From Symsagittifera roscoffensis (taxonomy: Eukaryota > Xenacoelomorpha > Acoela > Convolutidae), in assembly GCF_963678635.1 (NCBI RefSeq), contig NW_026971209.1, forward strand, positions 1 to 40,000: a stretch of 40,000 bases of DNA. The letters run 5' to 3'. The notes beneath the pieces were generated by a model. It was not told the origin of the DNA. It worked only from the letters and a program-made list of their open reading frames with translations, and made no database searches. Positions 22,074-32,454 of the stretch are shown here, piece after piece. Position 1 is the stretch's first letter. Each line of letters begins with the position of its first letter. The translations under genes were made by a program, and so were the position numbers.

Positions 22074-24059
22074 AGGACCGGTGCGTTTTTGTAATTGACC
22101 CTAAAAAATGGACCACCTTGGAAAATCGAAAACTATTGCGAATTAGGATAAATAGAGGTCATATATGGACTCTCGAGTTCATTTAAACCAATCCCTATAA
22201 TTTTTTATCCTTTTGCGGCTTTTGATAAAAAAAATATTGGGGTCATTTTTTTTTAGGGTTAAGAAAAATGAAAGTTAGGTTTGGGAAAGTCACATAGAAA
22301 AATTGTTTTTTTCTTCAATTAGGAGATTGGGACAGCTAGTATATGGTCTCTAGTTTCCAAAAATGTCAATTAGGGCTAACTTTTATCAATTTAAGGCAAA
22401 AAAAAACTTGTTCGAAAATGGTGCGTTTTTGGTCATTTTTGGGGTTAAGCCCAATTTTTCATAACATTGTGTCAAAGTCAATCAATTGATTTGAGTATGT
22501 TCTATACATGATTTTCGAGTGTAGTTTGGGTCAGTAGGTTGTGCTAAACTGTTTTTTTGGTTTTAAAACAAAAAAAAGTGTTAAAAAATGCAATTTTTTG
22601 GTTTTTTTTAAACCGAAAAATTCCAAAAATTCCCGACTTTTCTTTTGTGAAAAAAAAAACTAAAAAAGTTTTTTAACCAACTCAAAAGCTATATATTCGT
22701 GTTCCTCTTGAAAAACCCTAGATTTTAGTGTATTTTTTTTCTCTCTAAAGTCAATTGAATGAGATTTTAGGACAAGTGCGTTTTTGGAAAAAGTTGGGGT
22801 TAAGACCTATTTTGGTTTTTTTACCCTAAAAATTTAACCAACCGTCCAAAATCGATAAATGATACATGGTTGGACTTGTCTTGAGCCAAGGAACCCAGAG
22901 AAAAAGTGGGGTTAAGAAATTGGGGTTAAGAATCAGAAACCCTGAACTCCCAGGAATATGTAGTTATACTTTCAACTCAGATTTCCTGGTCTTATTCAAG
23001 ATTAATTCCCAATTAAGATCGTATAGTACTAGAAAGATAAAAATCAGCATGTAGGCTCAGTTTGCCTTGACAAATCTGAATCTGAAGTCGTTTCAAACAA
23101 AAAATTTTTATTTTCCGAGTTTTGGGCAAAAAAAGTGAAAAAGTCCGCCCTAGAGAGGTGCGTTTTTGGCAAATCGAAATTTGAGCTCACAAAAAAGATT
23201 TTTAAAAGCGTTATATTTTCAAAACTACTATGCAACTAGCATTATCTGTTCAATAGCTGTCCCCAGATGTACTATTTAACGTTTTCAGATTTTTTTTTGT
23301 TTCGTAGTGGCTAAAAAACTAAAACTTACTAAAAAAAAAAGTTGGGGTTAAGGTTTTTTTTTTATTATGGCGCATATATGAATGTTCCTATTATTTTAAT
23401 ATACTTAATACTATTTTTATGGCTTTTAGTGACCAATGGGAGTCCAGAAATGCTAGTTGTTTGATTTTTTCTTTTTTGTTTTTTTTTTCTATGGCTAAAA
23501 CACCAAAAAAGGACTTAGCCCCAACTTTTTGCCAAAATCGCACTTGTCCTAAAATCTCATTCAATTGACTTTAGAGAGAAAATAAATACACTAAAATGTA
23601 GGGTTTTTCAAGAGAAACACGATTAAATTGCTTTTAAGTTGGTTAAAAAAAATTTTATATTTTTTTTTTACAAAAGAAAAGTCGGGAATTTTTGGAACTT
23701 TTTCGGTTAAAAAAAACCAAAAAAATGCATTTTTTAACATTTTTTTTTGTTTTAAAACCAAAAAAAAACAGTTTATCACAACCTACTGACCCAAGCCACA
23801 CTCGAAAATCATGTATAGAACATACTCAAAGCAATTGATTGACTTTGACACACTGTTTTGAAAAATTGGGCTTAACCCCAAAAATGACCAAAAACGCACC
23901 TATTTTTGAATAGGTTTTTTTGCCCTCAAAATATACAAATTAGCCCCAACAAACAGTTTTTGAAACTAAAGACTAAGTAATCGCTGCTCCGACCCTCTCT
24001 TTGTTGAAAACAAAAAAATTTAAGGCAACCTCATCCAAACCAATCTAAAACCAAAAATT
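22074..24059 (+). repeat. Block C, first copy, left part containing a 1.5-kb foldback
   Basis: Closely matches 34089-36075 at a constant offset of 12,015 bp. Inside it, about 22421-22812 is an imperfect reverse complement of about 23511-23907. The outer ends read GGTGCGTTTTTGGTCATTTT and its complement; the inner ends read GGACAAGTGCG and CGCACTTGTCC. The word GGTGCGTTTTTG occurs at 22080, 22423, 23158 and, inverted, near 23896. The 62-63 aa open frames present in both block copies differ only by amino-acid-changing substitutions, so I do not call them genes. Confidence 0.88.
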
Positions 24060-25476
24060 TCCAGTTGAATTCGAGCTAATTTTGTGAACATTGTTTTTTC
24101 TTGAGCTTCAATATAGAACCATATATGTGTTTATCACAGCTTTCAGGGCCAGAAAAAGTCAATGAGCGTACATTTGGACAATAAAAACGTAATTTCAAGA
24201 GGAAAGTTTTTTTGAAATGGCTCAAAAACCACCAAATTACTCGATTTCTTCCTGAAAACCCGTTTTCTGATCATTTTTTCCCATCTGTATCTCTATATAG
24301 GTCTTTTTTTGAGTTTATTGGTAATCTGAGACAATGATAGCGTCAATGAGCTTCGTTGCAGACAATAATATCAAACTTATATAAGGAAAATTGTTTGTCT
24401 AAATCGAAGTTAGTATTCACTTTATAAAATTTAAAAAAACACAAGTGTAATGAACTTCGGTTAAAAATTTTTTTTCTCCCATAAAACTTAAATTTTACTG
24501 TCTGATAATAAGCATAGTATATTTGTGCCGACAGGGAATACTTTAAATACGAAATTATACGATGATTTAATTGCTCAGAACTTGGTAACTGGCTTTCTCC
24601 TTAAGCAACCTAATTTTGTTAAAATTGTTTTTTCTTGAGCTTCAGTATAGAACTATATAAGTGTTTATCAGTGCTGTCAGGGCCGGAAAGAGTCAATGAG
24701 CGTACATTCGGACAATAAAAACGTCATTTCAAGAGGAACGTTTTTTTGAAATGGCTCAAAAACCATCAAATTACTCGATTTCTTCTAAAAACCCGTTTTC
24801 TGATCAATTTTTTTCCCTCTGGGTCTCCATATAGGTCCTTTTTTGAGTTTATTGGTAATCTCATACCAATATAGCGTTAATGAGCTTCGTTGCAGACAAA
24901 AATATCAAACTTATATAAGGAAAATTGTTTGTCTAAATCGAAGTTAGTATTCACTTTATAAAATTTAAAAAAAACACAAGTGTAATGTTCGGTTAAAAAA
25001 TTTTTTTCTCCCATAAAACTTAAATTTTACTGTCTGATACTAAGCATAGTATATTTGTGCCGACAGGGAATACTTTAAATACGAAATTATACGATAATTT
25101 AATTGCTCAGAACTTGATAACTGGCTTTCTCCTTAAGCAATCTAATTTTGTGAACATTGTTTTTTCTTGAGCTTCAATATAGAACCATATATGTGTTTAT
25201 CAGAGCTGTCAGGGCCGGAAAAAGTCAATGGGCGTACATTAGGACAATAAAAACGTCAATTCAAGAGGAAAGTTTTTTTGAAATGGCTCAAAAACCACCA
25301 AATTACTCGATTTCTTCCTGAAAACCCGTTTTCTGATCATTTTTTCCCATCTGTATCTCTATATAGGTCCCTTTTTGAGTTTATTGGTAATCTGAGACCA
25401 TGATAGCGTCAATGAGCTTCGTTGCAGACAATAATATCAAACTTATATAAGGAAAATAGTTTGTCTAAATCGAAAA
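24060..25476 (+). repeat. 533-bp satellite array, forward, about 2.6 copies
   Basis: Same unit as module B but inverted. ATTGTTTTTTCTTGAGCTTC occurs at 24090, 24624 and 25156 (spacing 532-534 bp). The array ends at TTGTCTAAATCGAA, where the 366-bp repeats start. The corresponding array at 36080-38560 has about 4.6 copies. Confidence 0.93.
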
Positions 25477-26560
25477 ATCATTTTTTTGTCACCATCAGAG
25501 GGTGAAAAAATTACCAAAAATGGATTATTTTTTTTTAGAAAATGGGTTTTTTGGATAGTTTCGGTCTCTTTCAGACATTGAAATTATTTTTTTCAAATTT
25601 ATTATAGCTAAGACAATTTTTTAAAGAAACATTTAGGTATATTTAGCGAGTGAAAAAAAAGTTATAGAGGAAGAACTTGTAAAAAACTGCGTTTTTTCAA
25701 AAAAGTGCAACTCCATGGAGCCAGATCTCGACAACCAAAAAAAAAATTGACATCAAACTTCCTCTAAAAGATGAGTCGCAAGTAGGACCAAAGTTGTTTC
25801 TCGTAAAACGTTTCGAAAAAAAGTCTTCTTCTTATCGAAAAATCATTTTTTGTCACCATCAGAGGGTGAAAAAATGACCAAAAAATGGATTATTTTTTTT
25901 TGTATAAAATGGGTTTTTTGGATAGTTTCGGTCTTTTTCAGACATTGAAAACATATTTTTTAATTGTAATATAGCTAAAAACAACTTTTTAAAGGACAAT
26001 TTAGGGATATTTAACGAGTGAAAAAAAGTTATAGAGGAAAAACGGGTAAAAAACTGCGTTTTTTCAAAAAAGTGCAACTACAGGGAGACAGATCTCAACA
26101 ACGCATTCGAAATTTGATCTAAATTTGTTTTTAAAAGGTGACTCGTAAGTAGGACTAGAGTTGATTCTTCAATAACTTTTCGATAAAAGCTCATTTTCAT
26201 ACCGAAAAATTAGTTTTTATCGCAATCAGAGGGTGAAAAAATTGAGCAAAAAAATGGGAAATTTTTTTTTTAATGGAAAATTTTAGATTATTTTAATCTT
26301 TTTCAGAGAACTAAATGATGTTTTCTAAACACAACACATCAAGCCTGATTTTTTAAAGAAAAAATTAGAGAAATTTAACGAGTGAAAAAAAAGTTATAGA
26401 GGAAAAACAGGTAAAAAACTGCGTTTTTTCAAAAAAGTGCAACTACAGGGAGACAGATCTCAACAACCCAAACGAAATTTGACAAAATTTTTCTTTCAGA
26501 AGCTTGATCTTGAGTAGGATCAACTTTGATTCAACATTAACTTTTCTTTGAAATTTCGTC
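25477..26560 (+). repeat. 366-bp tandem repeat, three copies
   Basis: ATCAGAGGGTGAAAAAAT recurs near 25493, 25857 and 26225, and AAAACTGCGTTTTTTCAAAA follows in each copy. These repeats occur only in the first block C copy, at the left edge of the segment absent from the second copy. Confidence 0.87.
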
Positions 26561-27500
26561 TTCACGTCGAAAAAGAGATTTTAAATTTTTTCAAATGCTT
26601 GTATAATAGCCTCAATTTTGGCTGATTTTTTACTCCAGTTATTTGAATTTTTTTCAATTTTTAAGAGTTTTTAAATCTTCTAGTTTTTTTCCTTGTGACG
26701 CCTGTGCTATTTGCTACTATTTGAATTGTTTTTTTTAGCCAAAACCTATATCACAAAAAAAGTTATCAGCCCATTTTGTGTCTGAAACAGCGTTTTTTCA
26801 AAATTTGGTACTTTCCTTACAAAAAATCTCAGCAAAAAAACAAAATTTTTGACCCAAAAACTCTTTAAACGCTTAGGACAAGACTGAGACTTGTTATGAA
26901 GTCCTGTCACTTTAGGCAAAAAAATTACGTCTTCATGTCAAAAAACTGATTTTAGTGATTTTCTGATGATCAAATTTGGCCCTCAAAAAGTGAAATTTTT
27001 AAATTTTACTAGCGTACTCGTTCCGGTTGAGCTCTGGGGTATATATATCAAGCAAGTTTCACTTTCCCCATAAATCACATTTTGAATCAGATTAAAAATT
27101 TTTGAGGTCATTAGGCCTACTGTTCACCGTGCCGAATTATTAGGCAAAAACGGAAAATTGAATTACTTAGCGAAAAATTATCCAATTTAGCTCTAGTCTT
27201 TACCGCTGCGTAGCCTAAGATGTGTTCTAGTTATCTAAAAGGGTTTCGGTACGTTCCGGGGGGTAGCGCTAAGTTTTTTTTTGTTTTTAAAAAAAATCGC
27301 GATTTTTCAAAATCGCGTTTTTTTACAAGTTTGAAGCATCATAACTCATTGAGTTTTGCTTCAAACAACACCAAAATTGGTGTCCAAGTTGTCCAACTGT
27401 TGGACAACGTTGAAGTATAAGAACAGAAGCTGAATAGTAATATCTGATCTAAAAATTGCTTCCAAAAATTGGTCAGAATTCGAAAACTCGATTTTTTTGC
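26561..27500. other. AT-rich DNA without a recognised feature
   Basis: Low-complexity sequence with no supported gene. A less AT-rich patch at about 27205-27270 (TTCCGGGGGGTAGCGCTAAG) has no identity I can assign. Confidence 0.45.
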
Positions 27501-27507
27501 AATTTTT

Positions 27508-28365
27508 GAGGACCTCTAACTCAACAAATATTTGAGATATCTCAACAATTTTGATATCAAATGTTGAACTTAGCCGGTTCAACAGTGTGACGAAGTTTCA
27601 ATGGAAACCAAAAGTTTTAAAAAAAGTTAGAGGTCCTCAAACTTGCACCAAAATCGATTTTTTCGAAATTTTTAGCTTTTTTGAAGCTTGATAACTCATC
27701 GAAAATTCTTTCAAATGACACAAAAATTTGTGTGCGTGTTTTCACAATGTAGTACTAGACGTGGTTATAATGAAAACAGCTGAATAGATTTTTTCGAGCC
27801 AAAATTCATTTTCAAAAATTGCTGAAAATCGAAAAAATCGTTTTTTTGGCAATTTTTGAGGACGTCTAACTCATTGAAAAAAAAAGATATCTCAATGATT
27901 TTTGTGTCAAATCTTACCCAATCTCCGTTTTGAGCGGTGACGAATTTTCAGCGCAATTCGAAAATCAGAAAAGAAGTTAGAGGTCATCAAACTTGCAACA
28001 AAATCAGTTTTCAATTTTTTCTGATTTTTTTTTGCAAATTTTGAGGACCTCTAACTCAAAGACCTTCTGAGATATCAAAAAGATTTTGATATCAACTCTT
28101 ATACATACTAATGTCTCTATTTTGACATAATTTCAACAAAATTCAATAATTAGAAAAAAAGTTACAGGTCCTCAAAATTGTAGCAAAATAAACAGTTTTC
28201 GAAAATTGTCAACTTTTTGTCAAATTTTGAAGACCTATAACTCAAAAACTACTCAACAAAAATTTGTTAATTTTTGATATGTTGTCAATATAGCAACGTT
28301 CCATCGTTTGAACGTTTAAGAAGCAAAAATTTCAAAAAAGAAAAAATTTAGTTAGAGGTCCACAA
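27508..28365. repeat. Semi-palindromic repeats with GAGGACCTCTAACTC arms
   Basis: Four units each begin with GAGGACCTCTAACTC or a variant (27508, 27858, 28043, 28229) and end 118-122 bp later with its complement, GTTAGAGGTCCTC or a variant (27626, 27976, 28161, 28351). Each unit could fold into a hairpin with a loop of about 105 nt. Units 2 to 4 are about 186 bp apart. Confidence 0.78.
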
Positions 28366-28444
28366 AACTTGCAAAAAAAATTGATTGAAAAAAAAAAAAA
28401 TTGAAAAAAAAATTGATAACTAATAAAGATTTAAGAAAGTATCA

Positions 28445-29020
28445 GCTTACAGGTTTCTGAGTGTAGATATGTTGTTGTTGGGTTTTTTTCTCGTAAAATC
28501 AAATTGAGTGCTTAATTGTTGATTTTAGACTTGAGAGTTTTTGCTTTTTTGCTAAGGTCTTGTTGCAGGGTGGGGTATAAGTTATATGTTGATTCACTTA
28601 GAGATGCTTGTCGATGAACTGGTTCTAGTTGTTCTGATAAGAGTGGGTGTCTTTCTTCAAAGGTGTATGGATTGTCTTGAAAAGAAATGCGTGTTGATGT
28701 TTGAGGATTGTTTGTAGTTATTGGACTTTCTTGGGATGTGGTTGGTGGGGGCTGGTTTGGTAGTGGTTGATTAGTGTGATTTCTCAATTGATGGAGTTCG
28801 AATCTTACATAGTTTTTGTTTTAGAAGGTCTTGGTTGTTGTTGTTGGGTTTTTTTCTCGTATTTCCAAATTGAGTGCTTAATTGTTGATTTTAGACCTGA
28901 GGATTTTTTCAATGTGAGGGTCCGGTATGTTGTGCGCATGACCAGGTTCTTCTATGAATTCTGTTCTACGAACTCGTAGGTTCTAGTTTACAGGTTTCTG
29001 AGTGTAGATATGATGTTAGA
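28445..29020. repeat. Shuffled duplicate segments upstream of the gene
   Basis: GTTGTTGTTGGGTTTTTTTC followed by GAGTGCTTAATTGTTGATTT occurs at about 28470-28530 and again at about 28835-28890. TTACAGGTTTCTGAGTGTAG occurs at about 28448 and 28988. The order of the two pieces differs between copies, so this is rearranged DNA and not a simple tandem repeat. Confidence 0.75.
28512..28820 (-). CDS. Possible exon or remnant, proline/threonine/asparagine-rich
   Basis: The reverse strand is open for about 100 codons, ending in TAA at 28512-28514. The frame has no ATG, so if coding it is an internal or final exon or a remnant. The peptide is polar and Pro/Thr/Asn/Gln-rich, with motifs such as NQPPPTTSQ and YTFEERHPLLSEQLEP. 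It lacks the Phe/Lys runs that mark spurious frames in this region. I do not recognise a family. It sits between the two shuffled duplicate segments, which suggests it came in with a rearrangement. Chance remains possible. Confidence 0.25.
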   Translation of the reverse strand, partial: NKNYVRFELHQLRNHTNQPLPNQPPPTTSQESPITTNNPQTSTRISFQDNPYTFEERHPLLSEQLEPVHRQASLSESTYNLYPTLQQDLSKKAKTLKSKINN

Positions 29021-29046
29021 TTTGCTATGAAGATACTTTACCAAAC

Positions 29047-29053
29047 TATAAAT
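29047..29053 (+). promoter_or_regulatory. Possible TATA box
   Basis: TATAAAT lies 139 bp before the chosen ATG of the large gene. In AT-rich DNA such words are common, so this is only a positional candidate. Confidence 0.3.
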
Positions 29054-29131
29054 ATTGATCGAACCCTGATACCTAACATTGGTTGAATTAGAATTCTCTT
29101 TCAAAAACTGCTAAAAATCGAAAATTTTGAC

Positions 29132-29161
29132 ATTTCAGTAAACAAATTGCTGAAATTTCAG
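29132..29161 (+). promoter_or_regulatory. Two TTTCAG acceptor-like sites before the gene
   Basis: ATTTCAG ends at 29138 and again at 29161, the second 24 bases before the ATG at 29186. Both match a short T-rich 3' splice signal, so a 5' UTR intron or trans-splicing could end here. No donor was identified. Confidence 0.4.
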
Positions 29162-29185
29162 AAAGTTACTGATCAAGAATCAAAA

Positions 29186-32092
29186 ATGGCCTATGCAAAA
29201 TCGAAGATTGACTTCAAGGACTTAAGAGAAAAGTGGGAAAGAGGAAACTTAGAGACGATGGCGAGAAAGTACCTGTACTCGGACAACCTGGAGCGTTGCT
29301 ATGTTGGATTTTCATCGGAAGAGAAAGGATTGGGATTGTTTGCGAAGAAAGTAATAGAAGAAGGCGAGTTTATTTGTGCATATTGGGGGAGAAGAATAAC
29401 GAAGATCGAATATGAGAGCATGAAGAGTGAAGGCAGTAACGACTACTGCTTCACAGACAAGAAAATGATGTATATAGACGGGAGGAATCCGGAGACAAGT
29501 GGGATAGCACGTTACATGAACGATGACCACTTGAATCCAAACGCAATAGCTCGAAGGATGATATACAACAGTATATCGCATGTGATCTTCAAAGCAAAAA
29601 GGAGAATACAAAAAGGTAGCGAGATTTGCTACGATTATGGAGATGACCATGCACCGTGGCGTTTGAAAGACGGGAAAGAACATGCGAAAGGAACACCGAC
29701 AACTAAAGCAACAACTTCAACGGACTCAGTGGATGTACGGAGAAACATTTTTGAAATCGACGATAACCGGTTTGAAAGATCAGAAGACAACTTCTCAGGG
29801 TGTCAATACCAACAGTTACCAACACTGCAGGGACCCCACCCGGTTGAGCGTTCACCAGGCGAAGACGACGCTCAATCAGATTCGGAGAGGGAACCTGTAT
29901 TTGTTCCACCATTTGACGACCTTGTTCCGAAGAGAAGGAAAATTGACAGGGTTGAGTCTTCGGAAGAGGAGTGGTTTCCTGATGATAGAGACACTGCAAC
30001 CAGCAGTAGTAACAGCGAGGGTGAAGAACAAGAACAGACTGAAAGAGAGGACCTGGGAGAGCGAGAGGATCAAGAAGAAAGGTGTCAAGACGACATAAGA
30101 CAATCTACAATGGAAGGAACTGAGACAGCACCAATTGAAGGAACTGAGACGGTGCCCAGAGGAGTTACTGGCAGAAGAAAGTTGGACTCTTTATACTGCC
30201 ATTTTTGCGACTTTGAATTCTCGTCAAAGTCGACATTCCCACTAAAGCGTCATTTGGAAAGAGCCCATAAGTTAGAGGGCAAGGCCCTCAACGCCATCCA
30301 TAAGGCACATTTGGCAGAGTTTCAATTTCGCCTTGAATCAAAGTCAAGAACCCTTAAGTACATATGTACTCGACCCGATTGTCTCGCGATAGTAGATCGC
30401 ATTAGCCGTCACCAAAAAGATCAGCCAAGGCATGAGGATTGTTACGAAGCATTCAGCAGAGTGGGCCAACTGCCTGAGTTTGTGTTGGCCAAAGCACAAG
30501 CTGACGAAAGTCGGAAGCGCGATTGGTTGGTTTGGCAATTGTACTGGCCACAGATCACATACAATTTTGCCCCCATTCTGAAAGCATACAAGAGCTATAA
30601 GCTGGAGCAATATGAGAAAAAAATTTCTCGAACAATGACTCCAGAGAACATAGAGGGAAAACTGAATAGGATTGCGATGGCAATTGAGGAGACAAAGGGG
30701 CTTTCAGATGCCACAGGAATACAACGATTTTTAGCTCGTGTCGAGGAGGAGGGTGTCAGAGCACCAAAAAGTAAGAAAGTCGTTCTGGATGATTTGAGCG
30801 ACTTTGTAGTCGACTACCTTGTCATTCGATTGGGAACCCAATATCCAAGACAGAGGATAGATATTCTGCAATTCAAAACAGTAATCAAAAACTCCCAAAA
30901 TGATCTCAACCTCCCCATGAAGCGTTGGAACCAGGCAAGAGAAACAATCACCAACGATCAACTCCCTACCATCAGTGAAGCCAACAAACTGTCACGTGAC
31001 CTAGTGACATTTGTCACACAAAAACTTAGCGCGGATTCAATTAGTGAACTTGAGTTCATTCAACTTCAAAGATGCCTCATAACCATGCTGATTATGAGAA
31101 ATGTCTCCAGAACGTCGGAGATTTTAAAAATGCAAAAAAGCTTCCTAGAGAAAACGTTCTATGACGAAAGAAGCGGGCTCACTGGATTCGAATGTGTGCC
31201 GGAAAATCTGAGAAAAGTGCCCCCAGGAGCGGAGCGAGAAGCTGTACAGTTGCTGTATGAGCAATTGCAGCAGAGCCATAAGACCTTTCACATTTACGGC
31301 TCGAAGGTCCTTGTGATGAACAAAGAAGAGTCGGAACTAATGGCAGGCTATCTCCAGCTTCTCGAGAGAATGGGAAAGTCAAATTGGAAGTTTATGTGGT
31401 CCCAATATACCATTGCTGATGACAACCAACTCTCAGACATGATTGTGTACAAATACCAAAGCAAGTATTACCGTACAGTTGCCAGATTATTCGAGTGTAA
31501 AAGGTTCACCTCGAAAAATTATCGAAAACTTATGAAATCAATGTGGGCGGACGACGAGAGTATAACGGAGAGGAATAGAAACGAAATGAACGACCATGTG
31601 GGACACAGCAAACAGGTGTCAAAAACCCATTATGAGAGTGCAAGAAACAAACTAACAAAAGCGAAGATTGTGTCGCATCATGTAGACCGAGCCCTAAATA
31701 ACGCTGCTGGAACTTCCACCTCAATTTTGCCGCCAGCAATCGACGCTTGTGAACCTTCAGGATCGTTTGTCGCCCCGGAAACTCTACCCTTGCTACTCCC
31801 TCTGCCTGAACTTGAAAGCGAGGAAAACGACAGTCAAGTGGTGGCCGACAATTCTCAGTCAGAGAAACGAAACGTACTGCGGTTCCTAAACAACCGAAAA
31901 GAGAGACCTGGGCGCCAGAAGTATTTGCTCACTCAAGAGATCAGGGAATGGCTGGCTGAGTTGTATGTCGATTACATGAATAAAAAAATCAAGTCCTTGT
32001 CAAGATCCATTCAAGATTCACCCTACGACTTGACAAGGGACCAGGTAATGAGCATATTTAAACAAATTACGACATGGCAGAAGAATCAGTGA
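29186..32092 (+). CDS. SET domain / zinc finger / tyrosine-recombinase-like fusion protein (968 aa)
   Basis: Single open frame. I chose ATG 29186 because it is the first ATG, sits in a good context (CAAAAATGG) and follows a TTTCAG site; the frame opens upstream only through TTG. Residues 36-160 form a SET methyltransferase domain: KGLG (47-50) and YWG (66-68) for cofactor binding, RYMNDDHLNPN (109-119) in place of the usual NHS motif, and YDYG (149-152), then PWR (157-159). The layout is closest to KMT5A/SETD8-type enzymes. Residues 165-335 are acidic, probably disordered. Next come a C2H2 finger (C338, C341, H356, H361) and a second Cys/His cluster (C394, C399, H409, H416). Residues 600-840 look like a tyrosine recombinase: R642 in SRTSE, K707, R780 in NYRK, H807 in GHS and Y816 nine residues later; the box II histidine is replaced by K777. 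The final ~75 residues match the fragment at 7576. Expected role: chromatin-linked methylation joined to DNA binding or recombination; activity is inferred. No introns; balanced codons unlike the flanking DNA. Confidence 0.88.
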   Translation: MAYAKSKIDFKDLREKWERGNLETMARKYLYSDNLERCYVGFSSEEKGLGLFAKKVIEEGEFICAYWGRRITKIEYESMKSEGSNDYCFTDKKMMYIDGRNPETSGIARYMNDDHLNPNAIARRMIYNSISHVIFKAKRRIQKGSEICYDYGDDHAPWRLKDGKEHAKGTPTTKATTSTDSVDVRRNIFEIDDNRFERSEDNFSGCQYQQLPTLQGPHPVERSPGEDDAQSDSEREPVFVPPFDDLVPKRRKIDRVESSEEEWFPDDRDTATSSSNSEGEEQEQTEREDLGEREDQEERCQDDIRQSTMEGTETAPIEGTETVPRGVTGRRKLDSLYCHFCDFEFSSKSTFPLKRHLERAHKLEGKALNAIHKAHLAEFQFRLESKSRTLKYICTRPDCLAIVDRISRHQKDQPRHEDCYEAFSRVGQLPEFVLAKAQADESRKRDWLVWQLYWPQITYNFAPILKAYKSYKLEQYEKKISRTMTPENIEGKLNRIAMAIEETKGLSDATGIQRFLARVEEEGVRAPKSKKVVLDDLSDFVVDYLVIRLGTQYPRQRIDILQFKTVIKNSQNDLNLPMKRWNQARETITNDQLPTISEANKLSRDLVTFVTQKLSADSISELEFIQLQRCLITMLIMRNVSRTSEILKMQKSFLEKTFYDERSGLTGFECVPENLRKVPPGAEREAVQLLYEQLQQSHKTFHIYGSKVLVMNKEESELMAGYLQLLERMGKSNWKFMWSQYTIADDNQLSDMIVYKYQSKYYRTVARLFECKRFTSKNYRKLMKSMWADDESITERNRNEMNDHVGHSKQVSKTHYESARNKLTKAKIVSHHVDRALNNAAGTSTSILPPAIDACEPSGSFVAPETLPLLLPLPELESEENDSQVVADNSQSEKRNVLRFLNNRKERPGRQKYLLTQEIREWLAELYVDYMNKKIKSLSRSIQDSPYDLTRDQVMSIFKQITTWQKNQ

Positions 32093-32340
32093 GGAAAATC
32101 GCGAAAAAAACTTTCAAACTAACGAACCTTCAAAACCATTTATTATTTTGCTAAACCATTACTATATTTATAAAAAACTTTTGTAGAACGATGGTAAAGT
32201 ATTTGTAAAAACACGGAAGCCTTGCTTTTGGAAGAAAAATTGAAGATGAGAAGTTAAAGTTCCAAAAAAGAGAAATTTTCTCGCAAAAAAATTTAAAAAA
32301 TGAAAAAACCAAAAAAATGAGTAGTCTTTCCCTTGTAGTG
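32093..32340 (+). other. 3' flank of the gene with a degraded purine cassette
   Basis: After the stop codon the DNA turns AT-rich. About 32215-32320 is a drifted purine cassette: AGTTAAAGTTCC and GAGAAATTTTCTC (32270-32282) replace the hairpins of the standard copy, but the second still folds. There is no ribozyme after it. It ends in GTAGTGATC, the right arm of a lost first half-dimer. Confidence 0.55.
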
Positions 32341-32347
32341 ATCGGGT

Positions 32348-32418
32348 GAGTTGTTTTTGACTTTGTGACACTCCATAAGCCTTAGTTGTGCTAGGAGGGG
32401 CTTAGTTGACTACAATTC
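32348..32418 (+). repeat. Half double-hairpin repeat
   Basis: Second half only of the 140-bp dimer, with both outer arms present. The first half has been replaced by the degraded purine cassette. Confidence 0.85.
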
Positions 32419-32454
32419 ACCCTTTGCAGTTGATTGTTTAAACATTTATAAATT

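Noticed and set aside
22866-23235. 62-63 aa open frames on both strands conserved between the two block C copies
   Set aside because: The visible protein differences between copies are many relative to the low DNA divergence and occur on both strands, so nothing indicates coding constraint; survival reflects recent duplication.
29147-29185. Upstream TTG start for the large gene (13 extra residues)
   Set aside because: TTG is not a usual eukaryotic start, and a TTTCAG acceptor-like site lies within this stretch. ATG 29186 has a better context.
29312-31739. Shadow open frames across the large gene, including a 138-aa forward frame
   Set aside because: They overlap a strongly supported coding region in other frames and show no domain features.
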